From positions 210,076 to 274,075 of the forward strand of contig NZ_AYKT01000007.1 in the NCBI RefSeq assembly GCF_000496575.1: a DNA stretch of 64,000 bases. Direction: 5' to 3'. This DNA is from Geobacillus thermodenitrificans subsp. thermodenitrificans DSM 465. Its GTDB lineage: Bacteria > Bacillota > Bacilli > Bacillales > Anoxybacillaceae. Below, in pieces: positions 52,186 through 61,009 of the stretch. Position numbers and translations under genes: made by a program. The first letter of the stretch is position 1. Every line of letters begins with the position of its first letter. The notes below the pieces were generated by a model that made no database searches, was not told the origin of the DNA, and saw nothing but the letters and a program-made list of their open reading frames with translations.

Positions 52186-53496
52186 ATGAAAACGAGAGAT
52201 GTGCTGTTTACAGGATTGATGCTATTTTCTCTCTTTTTTGGCGCGGGGAACTTGATTTTTCCTCCATATTTAGGAATGGAAGCAGGAACGGCGGTATGGC
52301 CAGCAATTCTTGGATTTATCGTTACCGGTGTTGGGTTGCCGCTGTTGTCGGTCGCGGCGGTGGCGTTCGCCAAAGACGGTGTCCGTTCGCTCGGCAACGC
52401 GGTCCATCCGGTGTTCAGCCTTTGCTTTTCGCTCGCTGTGTATTTGGCAATTGGTCCGTTTTTCGGCATTCCGCGCGCGGCCAGCGTTGCCTATGAAATT
52501 GGGGTCAAGCCGTTTTTTTCTGAAAGCGCTTCTTTCGCGATGTGGTTGTTTACTGGCATCTTTTTCGCCCTTGTGTACTGGCTTAGTTTAAACCCATCGA
52601 AGCTTGTCGATCGAATCGGTCAACTATTAACGCCGCTCTTGCTGCTTTCGATTGCTGTGCTTTGCATTACCGGTTTGATCCGGCTTGATAACCCGCATGC
52701 GGTGCCGGCGGAGAAGTACGCCTCTGCGCCGTTTGCGAAAGGGGTACTGGAAGGGTATTTAACGATGGATACGATCGCTGCCCTTGCTTTTGGCATCGTC
52801 GTCATCCACGCGCTTCGTGACCGCGGAGTTAACCAGCCGGCGTCGCAGGCAAAGGCGACGATTCAAGCCGGGATGATCGCCGGATTAGGACTCGCGCTCG
52901 TTTATACTGGCATTGCTATCATTGGTGCAAGAATGGCTGATGCCGGCTCATTTGCCAACGGAGCGGAGCTGTTGTCATACGTGTCATCGCTGCTGTTTGG
53001 CAACGGCGGGAAGTTGCTGTTGGGTGTGATCGTAGCTCTTGCTTGCTTGACGACGGCGGTTGGCCTTGTTACCGCTTGTGCGCAATATTTTCAGGAGCTT
53101 ACACCGACGGTTTCGTACCGGTCGTATGTCGCTGTGCTGACTGTATTTAGCTTTTTGATGTCGAACATAGGGTTAAATGCGCTGATCGCCGTTTCTGTTC
53201 CGGTGTTGACGATGATATATCCATTGGCGATCGTGTTGGTTGCTTTATCGTTTTTCCGCCGCTTTTACCGCGGTTCGACGAAAGTGTACGGTGTTGCGTT
53301 GCTCTTTACCGGCGTGTTTAGCTTGTACGACGGTTTAAAAGCGATCGGGTTGGAAACGGCATGGTTAGAACCGCTCCTCTCGTGGGCGCCGCTGTTTTCG
53401 GTCGGGCTCGGTTGGATCGTACCAGCATTGATCGGTGCTGTGCTCGGCTTTATCATGGACCGGCCGTCCGCAACGAGACGGAAACATGCTGCGTAA
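52186..53496 (+). CDS. brnQ: Branched-chain amino acid transport protein BrnQ
   Basis: A 436-residue inner-membrane transporter with about twelve helices. The N-terminal TGLMLFSLFFGAGNLIFPPY is the LIVCS-family signature; members import leucine, isoleucine and valine with sodium or protons. Several start codons are in frame (GTG 52117, ATG 52174, 52183, 52186). The ATG at 52186 has AGGG at a suitable distance and aligns with the family start (MKTRDVLF), so it is chosen. It is a single-gene unit followed by a terminator at 53584. Confidence 0.9.
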   Translation: MKTRDVLFTGLMLFSLFFGAGNLIFPPYLGMEAGTAVWPAILGFIVTGVGLPLLSVAAVAFAKDGVRSLGNAVHPVFSLCFSLAVYLAIGPFFGIPRAASVAYEIGVKPFFSESASFAMWLFTGIFFALVYWLSLNPSKLVDRIGQLLTPLLLLSIAVLCITGLIRLDNPHAVPAEKYASAPFAKGVLEGYLTMDTIAALAFGIVVIHALRDRGVNQPASQAKATIQAGMIAGLGLALVYTGIAIIGARMADAGSFANGAELLSYVSSLLFGNGGKLLLGVIVALACLTTAVGLVTACAQYFQELTPTVSYRSYVAVLTVFSFLMSNIGLNALIAVSVPVLTMIYPLAIVLVALSFFRRFYRGSTKVYGVALLFTGVFSLYDGLKAIGLETAWLEPLLSWAPLFSVGLGWIVPALIGAVLGFIMDRPSATRRKHAA

Positions 53497-53561
53497 GGGA
53501 CTGACTTAACAGACCCTCCGCTCTCTAGTTAAACAAAAAATGATAGAATAATAAAGGTGTT

Positions 53562-53621
53562 TGGTGTGTATATATGGTATTAAAAGGGTGCCTCGTTGCT
53601 TTTGAGGCATCCTCTTTTTTC
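53562..53621 (+). terminator. Terminator of brnQ with repeated flank
   Basis: GGGTGCCTC (53586-53594) and GAGGCATCC (53604-53612) followed by TTTTTTCG. The upstream flank GGTGTGTATATATGGTATTA recurs in shorter form before the hairpin at 19594-19655. Confidence 0.75.
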
Positions 53622-53729
53622 GCTGTTACTCAAGCAGTTCGGTGAAACCTGTGAATATCCGCAGGTGATTCGATATAATAGGGACAAGCCGTTTATCGCC
53701 CCAATGGATGGATAAAGGTGTGAGAAACC

Positions 53730-53816
53730 GTGAAGATGGCGATTGCGGGAACGGGAGATGTTGGTCTTGTGACCGCGATTTGTTTGACTAAAGACATGTG
53801 CCCAATGTTAGGGTAG
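53730..53816 (+). pseudogene. UDP-glucose 6-dehydrogenase N-terminal remnant
   Basis: A GTG with AGGTGTGAGA upstream starts VKMAIAGTGDVGLVTAICLT, then runs out after 28 codons. The GTGxVGLVT Rossmann motif is the usual N-terminus of UDP-glucose dehydrogenase (Ugd/TuaD). The following 150 bases do not continue the protein in any frame. It is a truncated copy. Confidence 0.65.
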
Positions 53817-53962
53817 AGCGGTATTGAAATGCTGTGGGATGTTCGCTCAAGCGCCTACAGCAACGGCTTTGACGTAGGTTGATGTTCCCGAACGGGCAAT
53901 CAGAGGAGTTTCGGGGAAGCAAGACATGCAGATGAGGACGTTGTTAGCCCTCGGGCGGGGAG

Positions 53963-55270
53963 GTGTGCGTCATTCGCATTCGGTTAGGTATATTAGGAGC
54001 AGACGACTCGTTACCGATTATTCAATCGGTGGTGGAGGAATATAAAGAATTCGTTTGCCTTCCAGTCGTTTATTGGAACGAAAGTGAAATTCTCGACTTG
54101 ATTCGTCCGCTTGCCTCTGAGGTCGATATGTGGCTGTTTTCCGGACAAGTGCCATATTCAATCGCCAAGCAGTCCGGTGAGATCGAGGTGCCGCTGTTTT
54201 ACGTGCCGCATACCGGGGCGAGCTTATATCGTACGTTGCTGCAGGCGTATTATACCAACCAAATTCCGATCTCTCAGCTAAGCTTTGATACATATGAGCG
54301 CGGCGAAGTGGAGCGACTGCTTGAGGAAGCCGACATTAAAGAGCCGGTTCCGCATATCAAGCATTACGAAGGAGGCATTTCCGCTCAAGAGCTTGCTAGT
54401 TATCATTACGACTTATGGAGGCAAGGGAAAACGAAAGCCGCCGTCACTTGCCTACGAACCGCTCATCTGGAAATGGAAAAAATGGGGATGCCAGTGTATC
54501 GGGTGCTGCCCGCTCGTTCAGCTGTTGAAGCGGTCGTGCAAACGATCATTCGCACAGGGGAAATGCTCCATGTACAAGATGCACAAGTCGCCGTGCAGAT
54601 GATCGAAGTGGATTCGATGATGATTACATCCCCGGAGGCATTTTCAACGGATGAGATTTATAAAATGGAACTGAAGGCGACAGAAAAACTGTTGCAGTAT
54701 ACGAAAAAAGTACAAGGATCGCTCAAATGCGCCGGACCGGGTCGCTACGTCATTTTTACAACAAGAGGTGCGTTAAAAGAGATGACCGCCAGCTATAAAA
54801 CGATTCCTTCTGAGGAGGAGATGGCACACCTTTATGACGAAATCGTGGCGTGCGGCATCGGCATCGGGCGAACAGCGTACGAGGCGGAAATCCAAGCGGG
54901 AAAGGCATTTTTGCATGCGAAACACTGCGGAAGAGGAGCTTGGATGGTTGCCTTTGATGATGGGACGATTGCAGGTCCGTTAGGAAAGGGGGAGCGAATT
55001 CGTTACTCGCTCGGCGATGAGGAGCTGCGGCAACTGGCCAGCCGCACGAGTTTAAGCGCTGCGACGCTTGGCAAGCTTCAGGCTGTTTTGCGCAAGCGAG
55101 GAAAGAACGAGATTGAGGCACATGAGTTGGCTGTCTACATGGGAATTTTGCCGCGCAGTGCCCGCCGGATTTTAAAAGAATTAGAGGCTGCTGGCCTTGC
55201 CGAGGCGATCGGGGAAACCAGTCCGTATCCCCGTGGACGCCCGCGGAAAGTGTATCGCATTTTTTTATAA
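53963..55270 (+). CDS. Putative transcriptional regulator with C-terminal winged helix
   Basis: A 435-residue cytosolic protein. The N-terminal part (LGILGADDSLPIIQSVVEEY) resembles a sensory or response-type domain. A central segment (about 255-330) ends AKHCGRGAWMVAFDDGTIAG. The C-terminus (LHAVYMGILPRSARRILKELEA, about 390-435, closing YPRGRPRKVYRIFL) is a winged helix for DNA binding. It looks like a single-component regulator of the amaB-amaA operon that follows, though the family is not one I can name. The GTG at 53963 touches GGGGAG, so a non-standard ATT at 53972 with better spacing is possible. A terminator follows. Confidence 0.65.
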   Translation: MCVIRIRLGILGADDSLPIIQSVVEEYKEFVCLPVVYWNESEILDLIRPLASEVDMWLFSGQVPYSIAKQSGEIEVPLFYVPHTGASLYRTLLQAYYTNQIPISQLSFDTYERGEVERLLEEADIKEPVPHIKHYEGGISAQELASYHYDLWRQGKTKAAVTCLRTAHLEMEKMGMPVYRVLPARSAVEAVVQTIIRTGEMLHVQDAQVAVQMIEVDSMMITSPEAFSTDEIYKMELKATEKLLQYTKKVQGSLKCAGPGRYVIFTTRGALKEMTASYKTIPSEEEMAHLYDEIVACGIGIGRTAYEAEIQAGKAFLHAKHCGRGAWMVAFDDGTIAGPLGKGERIRYSLGDEELRQLASRTSLSAATLGKLQAVLRKRGKNEIEAHELAVYMGILPRSARRILKELEAAGLAEAIGETSPYPRGRPRKVYRIFL

Positions 55271-55282
55271 TCATCAGATGGT

Positions 55283-55319
55283 GAATCGGCTTCTGCTGTT
55301 TGTGGAAGCCGATTTTTAT
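55283..55319 (+). terminator. Terminator of the regulator gene
   Basis: AATCGGCTTC (55284-55293) and GAAGCCGATT (55305-55314) with a TTTA tail. Confidence 0.75.
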
Positions 55320-55430
55320 CGTTTTGGCTAAAAAGGTGCGGTCGTCAAGGTGAAATGGGCCGCTCGCTAGTAGAGAAAACTAGGGGCTCGCTGAGATAAT
55401 ATTTATTCTATTCATTATGATTTGTAATAT

Positions 55431-55458
55431 TTGAAAATTTCGTTTAATACGTTATAAT
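55431..55458 (+). promoter_or_regulatory. Promoter of amaB
   Basis: TTGAAA (55431-55436) and TATAAT (55453-55458) with a 16-base spacer, about 55 bases before the start. Confidence 0.7.
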
Positions 55459-55515
55459 TAAGGACATAACCGAAATTCATCCGTAAATCTCCTGAAGGAG
55501 AAAGTGGGGAGTAAA

Positions 55516-56745
55516 TTGGTTCAGGGGGAACGTCTTTGGCGACGACTCATGGAACTAGGGGAAGTTGGGAAGCAGCCAGGCGGCGGTATTACACGACTCT
55601 CATTCACCACGGAGGAACGGCGAGCGAAAGACTTGGTTGCCGCTTATATGCGCGAAGCAGGTCTGTCCGTGTACGAAGACGCAGCGGGCAACTTGATCGG
55701 GCGGAAAGAAGGCACGAATCCGGAGGCTCCGGTGGTGCTCATTGGCTCACATGTCGATTCGGTTTACAACGGTGGGTGTTTTGACGGTCCGCTCGGGGTG
55801 TTGGCAGGCATCGAGGTCGTTCAGGCGATGAACGAGCAAGGAGTGAAGACACATCACCCGATTGAAGTTGTGGCGTTTACGGACGAAGAAGGAGCCCGCT
55901 TTCGTTTCGGCATGATCGGCAGTCGCGCCATGGCTGGGACGTTGCCGTCAGAAGCGCTCAATTACTGTGATGCGAATGGAATTTCCATCGCCGAGGCGAT
56001 GAGGCAGGCGGGGCTTGATCCGCACCGCTTGCATGAAGCGGCACGAAAACCTGGGACGGTCAAAGCGTATGTTGAATTACATATTGAACAAGGACGGGTA
56101 CTTGAGGAGGCAGGACTTCCTGTTGGTATCGTCACCGGCATCGCCGGGCTTGTCTGGGTCAAATTCACCGTCGAAGGAAAGGCGGAGCATGCCGGCGCGA
56201 CACCGATGTCGTTGCGTCGCGACCCGATGGCCGCGGCCGCTCAAATCATCGCAGTGATTGAGGAAGAGGCGCGACGAACCGGGACAACGGTCGGAACGGT
56301 CGGACAGCTTCACGTGTTTCCAGGCGGCATTAATATTATCCCGGAACGGGTCGAATTTGTGTTAGACTTGCGTGACTTGCAGACTGAGGTGCGCGATCAA
56401 GTGTGGCAGACCGTGGCTGCGCGGGCACAAGTGATCGCGAAGGAACGGAACGTTCGCGTCACGACTGAATGGCTGCAAGACATGCCGCCGGTGTTATGTT
56501 CCGACGAGGTGAAGCATGCCGCGGAAGCAGCGTGCAAGCAGCTCGGTTATCCGCCGTTTTGGCTGCCAAGCGGCGCAGCCCATGACGGGGTGCAGCTCGC
56601 TCCTCTCTGTCCAATCGGAATGATTTTTGTCCGCTCTCAAGACGGGGTGAGCCATAGCCCTGCAGAATGGAGCACAAAAGATGATTGCGTGGCAGGGGCG
56701 GCTGTTCTTTATCATACTGTATGGCAGCTGGCTCAGGGACAATAA
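55516..56745 (+). CDS. amaB: N-carbamoyl-L-amino acid hydrolase
   Basis: A 409-residue M20-family metal-dependent amidohydrolase that releases L-amino acids from N-carbamoyl derivatives. Metal-ligand motifs are visible: [24 protein letters not shown] and [11 protein letters not shown]. It closely resembles AmaB of G. stearothermophilus as I remember it. That protein starts [20 protein letters not shown]; here the TTG at 55516 starts [20 protein letters not shown], with GGGGAG upstream. A GTG at 55504 would add four residues. The enzyme probably works in hydantoin or pyrimidine salvage with AmaA next to it. Confidence 0.93.
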   Translation: MVQGERLWRRLMELGEVGKQPGGGITRLSFTTEERRAKDLVAAYMREAGLSVYEDAAGNLIGRKEGTNPEAPVVLIGSHVDSVYNGGCFDGPLGVLAGIEVVQAMNEQGVKTHHPIEVVAFTDEEGARFRFGMIGSRAMAGTLPSEALNYCDANGISIAEAMRQAGLDPHRLHEAARKPGTVKAYVELHIEQGRVLEEAGLPVGIVTGIAGLVWVKFTVEGKAEHAGATPMSLRRDPMAAAAQIIAVIEEEARRTGTTVGTVGQLHVFPGGINIIPERVEFVLDLRDLQTEVRDQVWQTVAARAQVIAKERNVRVTTEWLQDMPPVLCSDEVKHAAEAACKQLGYPPFWLPSGAAHDGVQLAPLCPIGMIFVRSQDGVSHSPAEWSTKDDCVAGAAVLYHTVWQLAQGQ

Positions 56746-56920
56746 CGAAAAAGACAAACGAAGGGTGCGTCAAACGTTTAACGAACCTCTCATACGAGCC
56801 ATTTCATTGAGCATCGTATGACATGCCTAGAGTTGAAGTTGACCTTGATCAACGTCCGCCAAAGGGACAAAAGTGACGTCAAGGGCGACAGGAACAAAAA
56901 AGAACAGGGGGAGAACTTGG
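56746..56920. other. Short gap between amaB and amaA
   Basis: 175 bases with no hairpin terminator seen and no own promoter evident. amaB and amaA may be cotranscribed. Confidence 0.4.
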
Positions 56921-58105
56921 ATGACAAGGGAAGAAATTAAACGACTCGTTGATGAAGTGAAAGCGGACGTCATTGCCTGGCGCCGCCATCTACATGCTCA
57001 TCCTGAATTGTCGTTCCAAGAAGAGAAAACCGCGCAGTTTGTCTACGAGACGCTGCAATCGTTCGGTCATCTTGAGCTTTCAAGGCCGACGAAAACAAGC
57101 GTGATGGCGCGGCTTGTCGGCAAGCAGCCGGGACGGGTCGTCGCCATTCGCGCTGATATGGACGCGCTGCCGATTCAAGAGGAAAATACGTTTGAGTTTG
57201 CCTCAAAAAACCCTGGCGTCATGCATGCGTGCGGTCATGACGGCCATACGGCGATGCTTCTTGGCGCGGCGAAAATTTTTTCCCAGTTGCGCGATACGAT
57301 CCGTGGTGAGATTCGCTTTTTGTTCCAACACGCGGAAGAGCTGTTCCCAGGAGGAGCGGAAGAGATGGTGCAAGCTGGCGTCATGGACGGGGTCGATGTC
57401 GTCATCGGCACTCACCTTTGGTCGCCGCTTGATCTTGGAAAAGTCGGCATTGTGTACGGACCGATGATGGCCGCGCCGGACCGCTTTTTCATTCGCATTA
57501 TCGGCAAGGGTGGCCATGGAGCCATGCCGCACCAAACGATCGATGCTATCGCGATCGGGGCGCAAGTCGTGACGAATTTGCAACATATCGTCTCGCGCTA
57601 CGTTGACCCGGTCGAGCCGCTCGTTTTGTCCGTGACGCAATTTGTCGCCGGCACGGCGCATAACGTCCTGCCTGGAGAGGTCGAAATCCAAGGGACGGTG
57701 CGCACGTTTGATGACACGTTGCGTCACACGGTGCCGCAATGGATGGAGCGCATTGTGAAAGGCATTACCGAAGCGCATGGCGCCTCGTACGAGTTCGAAT
57801 TTAACTACGGCTATCGCCCGGTTGTGAACTACGATGAAGTGACGCGCGTCATTGAAGACACAGCGCGTGAACTGTTTGGGGAGGAAGCTGTCGCCCGCTT
57901 GAAACCGAACATGGGTGGCGAAGATTTCTCCGCCTTCTTGCAAAAAGCGCCAGGCAGCTTCTTCTACGTCGGCGCTAGAAACGAAGAAAAGGGAATTGTG
58001 TATCCGCATCACCATCCGCGCTTTACGATTGACGAAGATGCGCTCGAAATCGGTGTGCAATTGTTTGTCGGTGCAACGTTGAAATTATTGGCGGAAGCGG
58101 AATAA
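56921..58105 (+). CDS. amaA: N-acyl-L-amino acid aminoacylase / M20 amidohydrolase
   Basis: A 394-residue M20D peptidase-like aminoacylase. Key motifs are ADMDALPIQEENTFEFASKN followed by GVMHACGHDGHTAM (metal ligands), QHAEELFPGGAEEM, and FNYGYRPVVN with the C-terminal GGEDFSAFLQKAPGSF. It matches AmaA of G. stearothermophilus from memory. The family hydrolyses N-acyl amino acids, including acetyl and other substrates. The ATG at 56921 follows GGGGGAG. It is followed by a DUF3311/symporter pair. Confidence 0.93.
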   Translation: MTREEIKRLVDEVKADVIAWRRHLHAHPELSFQEEKTAQFVYETLQSFGHLELSRPTKTSVMARLVGKQPGRVVAIRADMDALPIQEENTFEFASKNPGVMHACGHDGHTAMLLGAAKIFSQLRDTIRGEIRFLFQHAEELFPGGAEEMVQAGVMDGVDVVIGTHLWSPLDLGKVGIVYGPMMAAPDRFFIRIIGKGGHGAMPHQTIDAIAIGAQVVTNLQHIVSRYVDPVEPLVLSVTQFVAGTAHNVLPGEVEIQGTVRTFDDTLRHTVPQWMERIVKGITEAHGASYEFEFNYGYRPVVNYDEVTRVIEDTARELFGEEAVARLKPNMGGEDFSAFLQKAPGSFFYVGARNEEKGIVYPHHHPRFTIDEDALEIGVQLFVGATLKLLAEAE

Positions 58106-58148
58106 CCGTTTTCGCCTTCGTTCATCCAATGAGGGGAGGGGGGAGAGG

Positions 58149-58349
58149 ATGAAATCGATTCGTTGGCTGATGGTGTTGCCGTTTCTTGGTATGCTTGGTG
58201 GCATCCCATTTGTGAACCGGGTGGAGCCTTACGTATTAGGAATGCCGTTTCTGCTATTTTGGCTGGTTGCTTGGGTAATCGTGACTTCGGTCATTATGGC
58301 GATTGTTTATCGCTTTGATCCCGCGGTGAAGGAGGATGAGCAAGCATGA
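58149..58349 (+). CDS. DUF3311 small membrane protein
   Basis: A 66-residue protein with two hydrophobic segments (about 5-23 and 30-52) that fits the DUF3311 family. Members are usually encoded just before a sodium:solute symporter, as here, and may help assemble it. AGGGGAGGGGGGAG precedes the ATG. Its stop overlaps the symporter start by four bases (ATGA), so both are translationally coupled. Confidence 0.85.
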   Translation: MKSIRWLMVLPFLGMLGGIPFVNRVEPYVLGMPFLLFWLVAWVIVTSVIMAIVYRFDPAVKEDEQA

Positions 58350-59818
58350 ACGCGGCGTTAATCATTATTTTTGCTTTCTTGTTGTTTTCTCTTTATCTGG
58401 GGCTGCAGGCGCGCAGGGGGAAAGACATGAACTTGGAGCAATGGACGGTCGGCGGCCGCGGGTTTGGTACGATCTTTGTGTTTCTCTTGATGGCTGGTGA
58501 GATTTATACGACATTTACATTCCTTGGTGGAAGTGGTTGGGCGTATGGCAAAGGCGGGCCAACGTTTTACATCATCGCTTACGGCTGCCTAGCTTATGTG
58601 TTATCGTATTGGATGCTGCCGAAAGTATGGAAGTACGCGAAAGAGCATCGGTTGATGTCCCAATCAGATTTCTTCGCTCGCAAGTACGACAGCCCGATGC
58701 TCGGTGTTCTCGTAGCGCTGGTAGGGGTTGTGGCGCTCATTCCGTATTTAGTGCTGCAACTGAAAGGGCTGGGTATCATCGTTTCCGAAGCTTCCTACGG
58801 CACGATTTCCCCGACTGCTGCGATTTGGATCGGTGTGTTGGCGGTCACGATTTACGTAATGATTTCAGGCATTCACGGTTCAGCATGGACGGCAGTTGTG
58901 AAAGATATCATGATTTTAGTCGTCGCCGTCTTTTTAGGGATCTATCTTCCGTTCCACTATTACGGCGGAATTCAACCGATGTTTGAGGCCGTTGAGCAGG
59001 CGAAACCCGGATTTTTAGCGTTGCCGGACAAAGGGATGAGCGCCTCATGGTTCATTTCAACTGTGTTGTTGACAGCGCTTGGTTTTTACATGTGGCCTCA
59101 TACGTTTGGCTCGATTTATTCGGCAAAAAGTGCCAACGTCTTTCGGAAAAATGCCATTATTTTGCCGATTTATCAGTTAGTGTTGTTATTTGTCTTTTTT
59201 GTTGGCTTCACGGCTATTTTGCAAGTGCCAGGGCTTGAAGGTTCGGATGCAGACTTGGCATTATTAAAATTGTCCATTCAAACGTTTGACCCGTGGGTTG
59301 TTGGGGTCATTGGCGCCGCTGGGCTGCTCACCGCGATGGTGCCAGGGTCGATGATTTTGATGAGCGCATCGACGTTACTTGTGAAAAATGTGTATCAAGT
59401 GTTTGTGCCATCCGCAACAGACGAGCAAGTCGCCAAGTTGGCGAAATATCTCGTCCCGGTCATCGCTCTTGTTTCATTGTACTTTACGTTCCGGGGCGGT
59501 GATACGATTGTGGCGTTGCTTCTTATGGGATACAGCCTTGTGACGCAATTGTTCCCCGCATTTGTCTTAAGCTTGCAGAAGCAAAATTTTGTCACGAAGC
59601 AAGGAGCGTTTGCTGGCATTTTAGCTGGTGTCGCTACGGTCGCGTACATTACGTTATCCGATAGCAGCGTCGGTACTTTGTTTCCATCACTGCCGCAAGT
59701 CGTACAAGATTTAAACGTCGGCATTGTCGCGTTGATCGTCAACACTGCGGTGACCATCACAGTCAGCTTGATTCCGTTTCGTTCGGTTCGTGCTGATGCC
59801 GAAAAACGGGTGGTGTAA
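58346..59818 (+). CDS. Sodium:solute symporter (SSS family)
   Basis: A 490-residue membrane transporter with about thirteen helices. Visible family features include WTVGGRGFGTIFVFLLMAGE near the start and GIHGSAWTAVVKDIMILV in the middle. Substrate is not clear from sequence. Its place behind amaB and amaA suggests uptake of carbamoyl or acyl amino acids, hydantoins or a related compound. A strong terminator follows. Complete. Confidence 0.88.
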   Translation: MNAALIIIFAFLLFSLYLGLQARRGKDMNLEQWTVGGRGFGTIFVFLLMAGEIYTTFTFLGGSGWAYGKGGPTFYIIAYGCLAYVLSYWMLPKVWKYAKEHRLMSQSDFFARKYDSPMLGVLVALVGVVALIPYLVLQLKGLGIIVSEASYGTISPTAAIWIGVLAVTIYVMISGIHGSAWTAVVKDIMILVVAVFLGIYLPFHYYGGIQPMFEAVEQAKPGFLALPDKGMSASWFISTVLLTALGFYMWPHTFGSIYSAKSANVFRKNAIILPIYQLVLLFVFFVGFTAILQVPGLEGSDADLALLKLSIQTFDPWVVGVIGAAGLLTAMVPGSMILMSASTLLVKNVYQVFVPSATDEQVAKLAKYLVPVIALVSLYFTFRGGDTIVALLLMGYSLVTQLFPAFVLSLQKQNFVTKQGAFAGILAGVATVAYITLSDSSVGTLFPSLPQVVQDLNVGIVALIVNTAVTITVSLIPFRSVRADAEKRVV

Positions 59819-59874
59819 GGAAGAAGGATTGGTTGTCCGTCATTGGTTGGAGAGACACATTCAGGTTATAAGGA

Positions 59875-59928
59875 AAAAACCGTTCTTTTTTGGTTACGTT
59901 GTCGCAACCGAAAAAGAACGGTTTTCTT
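59875..59928 (+). terminator. Strong terminator of the amaBA-symporter operon
   Basis: AAAACCGTTCTTTTTTGGTT and AACCGAAAAAGAACGGTTTT form a 20-bp stem (one G-T) with a 10-base loop and T tail. It may also stop transcription from the other strand. Confidence 0.85.
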
Positions 59929-59983
59929 TGTTTTTGTCATCCAACAGTCTGAAAAGGAATTTGTAGCCTATTCTCTGAAAAGA

Positions 59984-60991
59984 TTAACGTTGAATGTATC
60001 GTCTAGCGCCTGCGAATTCCTCGCCATATCCCGGAGCACGGTAGTCATCGATACGAACCGTACTGCTAGAGTTTGGAGAGTGAATCATTTTTCCATTACC
60101 AATATACATCCCTACATGATGTACTCTTCCTTTGCCTTGATCATAGGCGAAGAAGAGGAGATCCCCCGGTTGTAAATCCTTTTCTGAAACTGGGAGGCCA
60201 AACTGCGCCTGCACTGATGAGTCGCGTGGAATGGTAATACCGTGGGCTTTATAAATGGTATGGGTAAATCCCGAACAGTCAAACCCGAACCCGGACGTCC
60301 CCGCCCATAAGTATGGCAATCCTAAAAATTGTTTGGCGGTACGAACGACATCTTCTCCAGTAGGAGCCGGGATGTCTGCTTCAGTCCGGAAAATTTGGAC
60401 GTCTTCCTGTTTCAACCATTTTGCTCCGTCGCTAGGTGTCATCACTTTTACAGCGTGCTTAGTAGTCGATATGACTGGAAGACGAGTTGCAAAACTGATT
60501 TCTATGAACCGTTTGCGGCTGTTTGGATCATGGTAAAGCCAAGCGGTTGGTTTGATGATTTGGGCAAACGGCTTAGACTGAAATTGGGAAAACGCTGTTC
60601 CTTTTGTCAGTTGGTGAATCGGCATCCAACCTGGGTAGCCAAGCGAATGGCGAGGGGTCGGTTGGCCGTGAACGGCTACTTTTACCCAATCTCCTTGTTT
60701 TTCCAATATCGTTACTTTGGTGCCATATAGCGCTTGGGTTTCGAGGTTCCCGACTAGCCACAGTTTTTCTTCATAGGACATGCTTTTCGTCCATGTCCAT
60801 AGATCAACCGGGTTGGACAGGGATGGCGAATCAATGCTTCGGGTTATTCCCGGTTCAACCCAAAGAGTGGCAACCGCTACATCTACATAGGCGGTTTCGC
60901 TATCATCCGCTTTAGCGTGTACAGGGGTAAAAAGGGAAAAGAGGAAGATTAAGCAAAGTACACCGGTGATCATCCTTCTCCATAGATTCAT
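59984..60991 (-). CDS. ykfC: NlpC/P60 gamma-D-glutamyl-amino acid peptidase
   Basis: A 335-residue secreted or membrane-bound peptidase. A signal peptide (about 1-26) precedes two SH3-like regions (about 35-200) and a C-terminal NlpC/P60 domain. The catalytic triad is visible as Cys239 (FGFDCSGFTH), His292 (RVHHVGMYIG) and His304 (KMIHSPNS). The B. cereus homologue has Cys238, His291 and His303. The enzyme cuts murein peptides after D-Glu, releasing dipeptides such as L-Ala-D-Glu for the epimerase gene next to it. It is the last gene of the murein peptide unit. Confidence 0.92.
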   Translation of the reverse strand: MNLWRRMITGVLCLIFLFSLFTPVHAKADDSETAYVDVAVATLWVEPGITRSIDSPSLSNPVDLWTWTKSMSYEEKLWLVGNLETQALYGTKVTILEKQGDWVKVAVHGQPTPRHSLGYPGWMPIHQLTKGTAFSQFQSKPFAQIIKPTAWLYHDPNSRKRFIEISFATRLPVISTTKHAVKVMTPSDGAKWLKQEDVQIFRTEADIPAPTGEDVVRTAKQFLGLPYLWAGTSGFGFDCSGFTHTIYKAHGITIPRDSSVQAQFGLPVSEKDLQPGDLLFFAYDQGKGRVHHVGMYIGNGKMIHSPNSSSTVRIDDYRAPGYGEEFAGARRYIQR

Positions 60992-61009
60992 AGCATTTCC
61001 TCCTTTAAA

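Larger units (their letters stand above)
53497..53962. other. Intergenic region with a ugd remnant
   Basis: About 470 bases between brnQ and the next regulator. It holds a terminator with a repeated flank (53562-53621), a UDP-glucose dehydrogenase N-terminal remnant (53730-53816) and the leader of the regulator. No intact gene is present. Confidence 0.5.

Noticed and set aside
57203..58060. 285-codon minus-strand frame inside amaA
   Set aside because: It lies wholly on the antisense of a well-supported gene and has no ribosome binding site or known motif; high GC favours such shadow frames.
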